DNA of 10,000 nucleotides from NCBI RefSeq assembly GCF_020217005.1, contig NZ_JAIWOI010000170.1:1-10000 (forward strand), written 5' to 3'. The notes beneath the pieces were generated by a model. That model did not search any database and was not told where the DNA came from. It saw only the letters and a program-made list of their open reading frames with translations. How positions within the stretch are numbered: the stretch's first letter is position 1; each line of letters begins with the position of its first letter. Positions 1 through 4,812 of this stretch are shown piece by piece. This stretch comes from Rheinheimera sp. (GTDB lineage: Bacteria > Pseudomonadota > Gammaproteobacteria > Enterobacterales > Alteromonadaceae). The position numbers and the translations under genes are program-made.

Positions 1-2
1 TA

Positions 3-1055
3 CAACGCCGTTTTACTCAGCCGCTCTACAGCCTGTTAGCTCTGGTACAAAAAGTATCGAAGGAAAAAGACTATCAAATCCGCGTGCCAGCGATGGAAAT
101 CACTGAATTCCATAATCTGGGCCGGGCTATCAATACTATGCTGGACAGAACAGAGCAGCAAATCACCAAATTGCGTAGCGCTGAAAGTGAAATTCGTCAG
201 TTAAACCAGGATCTGGAACAAAAAATTAACGACAGAACACTGGCTCTGAAAACCTCAAATCAGGATTTACTCAATACCCTATCAACCCTGCACCAGTATC
301 AGAATCAAATTGTTGAAACAGAAAAAATGGCCAGTTTGGGTCAGATGGTCGCGGGTGTTGCCCATGAAGTAAACACTCCTATAGGGCTTGGCGTGACAGC
401 TTCTACTTTAATGCAGGACAAACTGGCTGAAATACAAAAAGCTTTTGACGATAAGAAGTTAACCTCAAACCAATTGGCAAAGTTTTTGAGCGACAGTTCA
501 GAGAATCTAGGCATTATTTATCGCAATTTAGAGCGGGCTGCCAATCTAATCCGCAGCTTCAAGCAGGTTGCGGTGGACCAGTCTAATGACAACAGAAGAT
601 ACTTCAATATGCACCAGTTACTGACTGAAGTGCTGTTGTCGCTGCGGCCTAACCTGAAAAAAACCCAACATCAGGTGATATTGCACTGTGATGAGAATCT
701 TGAATTAGAAAGTAAACCAGGCCCAATCAGCCAGATTTTGATCAACCTGATTATGAACAGTCTGATCCACGCTTTTGAACATACTGAACACGGCATCATG
801 ACCATAACCGTCACGCTAGCCAGCAGCCGCTGTTATTTGCATTACAAAGACAACGGGTCAGGTGTACCCGAGAATATTAAAAAACGGATCTTCGACCCTT
901 TTGTCACGACAAAAAGAGGAGAAGGTGGTAGTGGCTTAGGTATGCATTTGGTTTATAACTTAGTGACTCAGGCTTTAAACGGCAAAATCCAGTTGGAAAG
1001 CTCTTTAGGCCAGGGTATTGATATCCAAATCGATTTCCCCGTAATACCTAAATAA
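3..1055 (+). CDS. Sensor histidine kinase, 5'-truncated by window edge (HAMP + HisKA + HATPase)
   Basis: The reading frame is open from base 3, so the gene starts outside the window and the GTG at 84 is internal. The visible 350 residues open with a HAMP domain (about residues 1-48, beginning QRRFTQPLYSLLALVQKV). A long charged coiled coil (about 50-105) leads into a dimerisation/phosphoacceptor domain with the H-box AHEVNTPIG; His121 (bases 363-365) is the likely phosphorylated residue. The HATPase_c domain follows with an N-box (NLIMNS, about 248-253), G1 (DNGSG, 283-287), an F-box (FDPF, 297-300) and G2 (GSGLG, 309-313). The HExNTP form of the H-box and the FDPFVTTK/GSGLGM ending resemble the NtrB/DctB-like HK4 class. 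The sensory domain and transmembrane segments preceding HAMP are not visible, so the stimulus is unknown. There is no receiver domain in the visible part. The next gene is arcA, but it has its own promoter and an established partner (ArcB), so I do not infer that this kinase phosphorylates ArcA. Confidence 0.93.
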   Translation, partial: QRRFTQPLYSLLALVQKVSKEKDYQIRVPAMEITEFHNLGRAINTMLDRTEQQITKLRSAESEIRQLNQDLEQKINDRTLALKTSNQDLLNTLSTLHQYQNQIVETEKMASLGQMVAGVAHEVNTPIGLGVTASTLMQDKLAEIQKAFDDKKLTSNQLAKFLSDSSENLGIIYRNLERAANLIRSFKQVAVDQSNDNRRYFNMHQLLTEVLLSLRPNLKKTQHQVILHCDENLELESKPGPISQILINLIMNSLIHAFEHTEHGIMTITVTLASSRCYLHYKDNGSGVPENIKKRIFDPFVTTKRGEGGSGLGMHLVYNLVTQALNGKIQLESSLGQGIDIQIDFPVIPK

Positions 1056-1110
1056 GTTAAAAGATTGAACAATAAGATGTTTTTCAACAACTTACATTAG
1101 CCAACACTAA

Positions 1111-1155
1111 TTGTTAACAAATCCACTTGTTAACAAAATCTGCGGTCTATATAAT
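1111..1155 (+). promoter_or_regulatory. Probable arcA promoter with tandem TTGTTAACAA palindromes
   Basis: A -10 hexamer TATAAT (1150-1155) lies 17 bp downstream of TTGTTA (1127-1132), a 4/6 match to the sigma70 -35. This predicts transcription from about 1162 and a leader of about 80 nt. The -35 sits inside the second of two identical 10-bp palindromes, TTGTTAACAA (1111-1120 and 1127-1136), whose starts are 16 bp apart. Such a placement would let a repressor or autoregulator block RNA polymerase. The repeats contain TGTTAA, which resembles half of an ArcA box, but ArcA repeats are usually about 11 bp apart, so autoregulation is only a possibility. The ribosome binding site of arcA is the TAAGG ending at 1230, 10 nt before the ATG. 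Confidence 0.6.
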
Positions 1156-1240
1156 TGCTCAGACAATGACCACAAGTCACAATCATTCTAAAAATATATA
1201 AATCAAATACTTAATTACGTTCACATAAGGTTTAAGCATA

Positions 1241-1948
1241 ATGCAGACCCCTGTTATTCTGATTGTTGAAGATGAAGAAGTAACACGACTGAATCTGGTC
1301 AGCCTGTTTGAAGGCGAAGGCTATGATGTAGTTGAAGCAGTGAATGGTGAAGAAATGAACCAGAAACTTGCAGAACACAAAGTCAATCTGATTGTTATGG
1401 ATATCAATCTGCCTGGTAAAAACGGTCTGATACTGGCACGTGAATTACGCCAGAAAGAAAACGTGGGTCTGATTTTTCTGACCGGACGTGACAGTGAAGT
1501 CGATCGCATTTTAGGGCTGGAAATCGGTGCTGATGATTACCTGACCAAACCTTTTAACCCACGTGAGCTCACCATTCGTGCCCGTAACCTGTTAAACCGC
1601 ACTGTGTCTCAACCTGTAGTGGAAGAACATAAAAGTGTAGTGAAGTTTAATGGTTGGATATTGGATGAAAACAGCCGCAACCTGACGTCGCCGGAAGGCG
1701 TGTCACGCCGTTTGCCTAAAGGTGAATACCGTGCCTTACGTTTAATGTTGGACAGCCCAGGTAAAATTTTCACCCGTGAGCAACTGATCCGCCATATGAC
1801 AGGTCGTGAGCTCAGAGCAAATGACAGAACAGTGGATGTCACTATTCGCCGCATCCGTAAACATTTTGAGTCTGACGTTGATAGTCCAGAGTTAATCAGC
1901 ACCATTCATGGTGAAGGCTACCGCTTCGTTGGTAAACTGGAAAAATAA
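1241..1948 (+). CDS. arcA: Aerobic respiration control response regulator ArcA
   Basis: OmpR/PhoB-type response regulator of 235 aa, close to the usual ArcA length of about 238. When phosphorylated by ArcB under low-oxygen or reduced-quinone conditions, ArcA binds DNA and mostly represses aerobic respiration and TCA genes. The receiver domain (1-120) shows the acidic pair Glu10/Asp11, phospho-acceptor Asp54 in IVMDINLPG, Thr81 and Lys103 in LTKPFNP. The C-terminal winged helix (about 134-235) carries the recognition region [20 protein letters not shown] and ends GEGYRF. The start [12 protein letters not shown] and the stretches INLPGKNGL and GLEIGADDY closely match E. coli ArcA as I recall it, which makes the assignment secure. 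The ATG is preceded by TAAGG with 10-nt spacing. The gene appears monocistronic, with a promoter immediately upstream. It converges on arcB, unlike E. coli, where arcA and arcB are unlinked. Confidence 0.97.
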   Translation: MQTPVILIVEDEEVTRLNLVSLFEGEGYDVVEAVNGEEMNQKLAEHKVNLIVMDINLPGKNGLILARELRQKENVGLIFLTGRDSEVDRILGLEIGADDYLTKPFNPRELTIRARNLLNRTVSQPVVEEHKSVVKFNGWILDENSRNLTSPEGVSRRLPKGEYRALRLMLDSPGKIFTREQLIRHMTGRELRANDRTVDVTIRRIRKHFESDVDSPELISTIHGEGYRFVGKLEK

Positions 1949-1951
1949 TAC

Positions 1952-2021
1952 TGTAGGGGCGGGTCTTGTAACCGCCCGTCTAATGATACCGCGACGGGCC
2001 GGGGCAAGCCCAGCCCCTACA
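1952..2021. repeat. 70-bp inverted-repeat element (REP-doublet/MITE-like) between arcA and arcB; possible bidirectional terminator
   Basis: The ends TGTAGGGGC (1952-1960) and GCCCCTACA (2013-2021) are perfect inverted repeats, and the similarity continues inward imperfectly for about 29 nt per arm, ending in a shared CCCGTC (as read from each end). Each arm also folds by itself: GGGCGG/CCGCCC (1957-1962/1972-1977) on the left, and GGGC-GGG/CCC-GCCC (1996-2003/2009-2016) on the right. This two-hairpin, inverted architecture is that of REP doublets (REPINs) or small MITEs, which are dispersed in many gammaproteobacterial genomes between convergent genes. No target-site duplication is evident. 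It starts 4 bp after the arcA stop and ends 38 bp before the arcB stop, so transcription from either side would meet a strong hairpin. There is no long T-run, so Rho-independent termination is not assured. Confidence 0.75.
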
Positions 2022-2058
2022 AACTGCCCTTCTATAATTACGATAGGATGCTGACGGC

Positions 2059-4344
2059 TTAGACCCAGGCTTCAATATATTCCTCAAGAGCGGCCAGGTG
2101 CCGTTCTATTGTTATATGGAAATTGATTAACTGTTTTTCCATGCCCTGCAACTCAACGGTTTGCTCCATTAATTTTGCCTGATGCTGCACCCACAATAAA
2201 CCAACAGAGGCGGCGGCGCCCTTTAGCTTGTGTGCGGCTTCCTGAAATTCAGTACTCTCCTGCTGCACTGCAGCCTCCATCATTTTATTGATATAGCCAG
2301 GCAACAACTGCACAAATAACTGCACGCTGCGTAACATAGTGGTTTTACCCAAAGACTGAAGATAATCATCCAGTGTTTGTTGATCTAGAATTTGCTGATC
2401 ATGGGCTTCTCCGGCCGCAATTTCTTTAGGCGCGGGCGCACCAAACAACTGATGTAAAATTTGATCCAGTTTATTGGTGTTAATAGGTTTGGCCAGAGCA
2501 CCGTCCACCCTGACATCGTTGAGTTGCTGCTCAGCTTTTCGCACATTAGCGCTCAATACAACTACAGGTAATCTGGCTAATGAAGGCTCGGCCCGTATAA
2601 AACGCGCAACCTGATCGCCGGACATATCTGGCAATTGCATATCTAAAAGCACCAGATCTATATCGTCTTCAGTTTCAAGCAAAGCTAAAGCGTCCTCACC
2701 TGTTTCAGCCAGTACAACCTGATGGCCACGCTGTTCCAACAGATTGGTCGCTATCTCAGCATTTAATGGCACATCTTCAACTAACAGTATAGTTAAGGCC
2801 GGGTATTGAGCAGTTGGCACAGTAGCCGGAGCAGTGGTCAGTTCTGCAGGCAAAGCAATAGTAAAAGTACTGCCTTTGCCTACAGTACTTTCCAGCCTGA
2901 TATAACCTGACATAGCTTCAGCCAGGGCTCTGGATACTGACAACCCTATACCAGAACCCACTATGCTCAAACGCCTGCCGTCGCTGGATTTATAGTACAT
3001 GTCAAAGATGCGTTGTTGCTCAGATTCGACTATACCTATGCCAGTATCTGTCACACTAAAACATAACTCTGCCGGATTTTCAGTGCTGATTGAAACTCTA
3101 AGCTGCACTGAACCACGGGCTGTAAATTTCACCGCATTATTAATCAGGTTCCATAACACTTGCCGAACCCGGGTTGGGTCCAGCCGGACATAAAGTTGAT
3201 GAGGAACCGGATCTGGTTTAATAAAATCCAGGCCCTTTTGTTGGCAAATTAAATGGGCAAAATTACAGATATCATGCACAAACTCACAGAGCTGGACTGA
3301 CTGATAGACAATGTCTAAATCCTGTCGATCAATTTTATCTAAATCGATAATATCGTTAAAAATATTACCTAAGGTCTCAGCACTGCTGAAGATGGTATTG
3401 CTCCAGCTGCGCTGCTCCGTTGATAAAGGGCTTTCCAGGAGACGTCGGGTTAAACCTACAATGCCGTTTAATGGCGTACGCAGTTCATGGCTTAAAGTGG
3501 CAATGAACTTACCTTTATCCTGATAAGCTTTTTCCAGCGCCTGTTCAGCGAGTTTACGTGAGGTAATATCCCGGCCAAACCCAAGTAAGCCTATATAGCG
3601 GCCCTGTTTATCAAAAAAAGGGACCTTACGCATTTCAAACCATAACATGCGGCCATCCGGGGTTTGGTAATCCACGTCCAACGTCAGTTCTACCCTGCTG
3701 GTTGAGATCTCTTGATCCGTCAAAATGGCGATAGGCGTAGATTCAGCATCATAAAGCTCGGCTGGATAATGGCCGATTAGCTCCTTAGCTGATTTCCCCA
3801 TGATCACTTCAAACATCTTATTGCAGCTGACAAAACGGCCAGTTTCATCGCGGTAGTAGAATAAATCCGGTGAGCTGTCGACTATAGAGCGGATTAATAA
3901 ACTTTGTTCTTCCAGTTCCTGTTGTGTTTTGCGCCGCTCTGTTATTTCGCGACGCAATTCATCAACAGCACGGCGTTTGGCCTGAAAGGCTTTTTTCCTT
4001 TCTTCAATTTCAAAGTTCAGTTGGCGAATAGTTTCCTGCATATTCTGATTTAGCAGCTTCTCCTGCCGTATTGAATCCTGTAAATAAAACAGGGCTTCGT
4101 CCAAATGGCGGATTAAATAAAAGCTGCACAGTAAAAAAACCGGTGTTATTGAGGCTGAAAACAGTAAGGCCCCCAGTACCATGGACCAAAGCACCATATC
4201 GTGCAGCAGCAGGCTGTATAAGCCGCTAATAACACCTGTCAGCGCCTGTAATAAGATAAAACAGAGGCAAAAACACTGTAACCAGCCCCATTGCTTCAGG
4301 AATCCGGCTAAACGCCGGACTAACGGGTGAACACTTTGCTGCAT
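2059..4344 (-). CDS. arcB: Aerobic respiration control hybrid sensor kinase ArcB
   Basis: Tripartite hybrid kinase of 761 aa (E. coli ArcB is 778 aa). ArcB senses the redox state of the quinone pool and passes phosphate His-Asp-His-Asp to ArcA. Order of parts: two TM helices (about 22-47 and 52-78) with a very short periplasmic turn; a coiled coil (about 85-150); PAS (about 150-262); HisKA with His286 in SHELRTPLNG; HATPase with N-box NLINNA (399-404), DTGIGI (433-438) and GSGIGL (463-468); a receiver with Asp568 in LVLLDMQLPDM; and an Hpt domain with His705 in AAHKLKGAAASVGL. All phosphorelay residues are present. PAS Cys174 (VSCNK) matches the first redox cysteine of E. coli ArcB (Cys180), but the second (Cys241) is replaced by Trp235 (codon at 3640-3642). 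The ATG is preceded by AAAGG with 6-nt spacing. The gene is convergent with arcA. I found no convincing promoter upstream. Confidence 0.96.
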   Translation of the reverse strand: MQQSVHPLVRRLAGFLKQWGWLQCFCLCFILLQALTGVISGLYSLLLHDMVLWSMVLGALLFSASITPVFLLCSFYLIRHLDEALFYLQDSIRQEKLLNQNMQETIRQLNFEIEERKKAFQAKRRAVDELRREITERRKTQQELEEQSLLIRSIVDSSPDLFYYRDETGRFVSCNKMFEVIMGKSAKELIGHYPAELYDAESTPIAILTDQEISTSRVELTLDVDYQTPDGRMLWFEMRKVPFFDKQGRYIGLLGFGRDITSRKLAEQALEKAYQDKGKFIATLSHELRTPLNGIVGLTRRLLESPLSTEQRSWSNTIFSSAETLGNIFNDIIDLDKIDRQDLDIVYQSVQLCEFVHDICNFAHLICQQKGLDFIKPDPVPHQLYVRLDPTRVRQVLWNLINNAVKFTARGSVQLRVSISTENPAELCFSVTDTGIGIVESEQQRIFDMYYKSSDGRRLSIVGSGIGLSVSRALAEAMSGYIRLESTVGKGSTFTIALPAELTTAPATVPTAQYPALTILLVEDVPLNAEIATNLLEQRGHQVVLAETGEDALALLETEDDIDLVLLDMQLPDMSGDQVARFIRAEPSLARLPVVVLSANVRKAEQQLNDVRVDGALAKPINTNKLDQILHQLFGAPAPKEIAAGEAHDQQILDQQTLDDYLQSLGKTTMLRSVQLFVQLLPGYINKMMEAAVQQESTEFQEAAHKLKGAAASVGLLWVQHQAKLMEQTVELQGMEKQLINFHITIERHLAALEEYIEAWV

Positions 4345-4538
4345 TATCTGCCTTTAAGGGTCAATACCTTACAACCTGGGGAAAAACCCTTTATTTTGTT
4401 GCTTTTAGTAAGGCAAGTCTGCCAGATCCTGCTGCTTTTTGTCCTGCTAATTTTTGTAATGCAGCAAATCAAAATAGGAAAAAGGCCGTTGATCAGGACA
4501 TTTTTTAACCAACCATCGCTATTTACGTAGAAGATTGA

Positions 4539-4566
4539 TTGACAGAACACAGCTGAGCGGTTAAAT
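4539..4566 (+). promoter_or_regulatory. Candidate upstream promoter for the TonB-receptor operon leader
   Basis: TTGACA (4539-4544) is an exact sigma70 -35 consensus, followed after 16 bp by TTAAAT (4561-4566), a 4/6 match to the -10. The predicted start near 4573 would place the whole self-complementary segment (4599-4707) inside a leader of about 240 nt ahead of the receptor ATG. The call rests on hexamer matches alone, and the -10 is mediocre. Confidence 0.4.
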
Positions 4567-4598
4567 CTAAGCAAGACCTATGTTTGAAGATCTATGAC

Positions 4599-4707
4599 GT
4601 AATATGCTGAAAAAAGCGGTATCGCTCTCTACATATTACTACTCGTCCTACTACCTGTCGGAGTGGTTTAACGAGTAGCCAAACCACCAGCTCGCTGCTG
4701 GACGTTT
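4599..4707 (+). promoter_or_regulatory. Candidate structured leader RNA with pseudoknot (riboswitch-like), class not recognised
   Basis: Successive pairings are P1 GTAATATG/CATATTAC (4599-4606/4632-4639), enclosing P2 AGCG/CGCT (4615-4618/4623-4626); P3 CTACTCGT/ACGAGTAG (4639-4646/4671-4678); P4 GTGGTTT/AAACCAC (4663-4669/4681-4687); and P5 CCAGC/GCTGG (4687-4691/4697-4701). The 3' strand of P3 lies in the loop of P4, so P3 and P4 interlock as an H-type pseudoknot. Helices abut: P1 meets P3 at 4639 and P4 meets P5 at 4687. AAAC (4681-4684) can instead pair with GTTT (4704-4707), extending P5 into a terminator-like hairpin ending in TTTT and breaking P4. This is a switch-like arrangement. I do not recognise the consensus of any known riboswitch class. 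It could also be a protein-binding operator region or a decayed repeat. Expression and function are inferred. Confidence 0.45.
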
Positions 4708-4734
4708 TGCTATTTGAAATCTAACCACTATAAC
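4707..4734 (+). promoter_or_regulatory. Alternative candidate promoter for the TonB-receptor gene
   Basis: TTGCTA (4707-4712, 4/6 match to the -35) and TATAAC (4729-4734, 5/6 match to the -10) are separated by 16 bp, predicting a start near 4741 and a leader of about 70 nt. If this is the only promoter, the self-complementary segment just upstream would not be in the receptor mRNA and would act as DNA or as a separate transcript. The two promoter candidates are not mutually exclusive. Confidence 0.4.
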
Positions 4735-4812
4735 TAACAGCCTGCTGAAAATAACTCTGCAACCCGTTTGACAGAGCAGACAGAGCTGTATTGAAGCAAC
4801 AGGTAATTAAAA

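Larger units (their letters stand above)
4345..4812. other. 468-bp divergent intergenic region between arcB and the TonB-receptor gene
   Basis: I see no convincing protein gene here. The arcB-proximal half (4345-4538) is AT-rich and holds the arcB ribosome binding site (complement of 4351-4355). It also has a loose inverted repeat TGTCCTG/CAGGACA (4440-4446/4494-4500) of uncertain meaning and no clear arcB promoter. The receptor-proximal half holds two candidate forward promoters and a compact, highly self-complementary segment (4599-4707), listed separately. The receptor ribosome binding site is the AACAGG ending at 4803, 9 nt before the ATG. Confidence 0.7.

Noticed and set aside
84..86. 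GTG as the start of the first histidine kinase
   Set aside because: The frame continues open to base 3 and those residues complete a HAMP domain, so the GTG is an internal Val codon.
4344..4574. 76-codon reverse-strand frame whose stop overlaps the arcB start (TAATG)
   Set aside because: The overlap would allow translational coupling, but the product shows no domain and there is no clear ribosome binding site. The frame crosses an AT-rich promoter-type region, so chance is more likely.
4666..4710. Integron attC-like site (GTTTAAC near an inverted repeat)
   Set aside because: GTTTAAC fits one attC core, but the partner core GTTRRRY is not in the right place and there is no integrase or cassette structure.
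4768..4794. TTGACA (4768-4773) with TATTGA (4789-4794) as the receptor promoter
   Set aside because: The spacer is only 15 bp, the -10 is poor, and transcription would start at or inside the ribosome binding site. The -35 match is probably chance.
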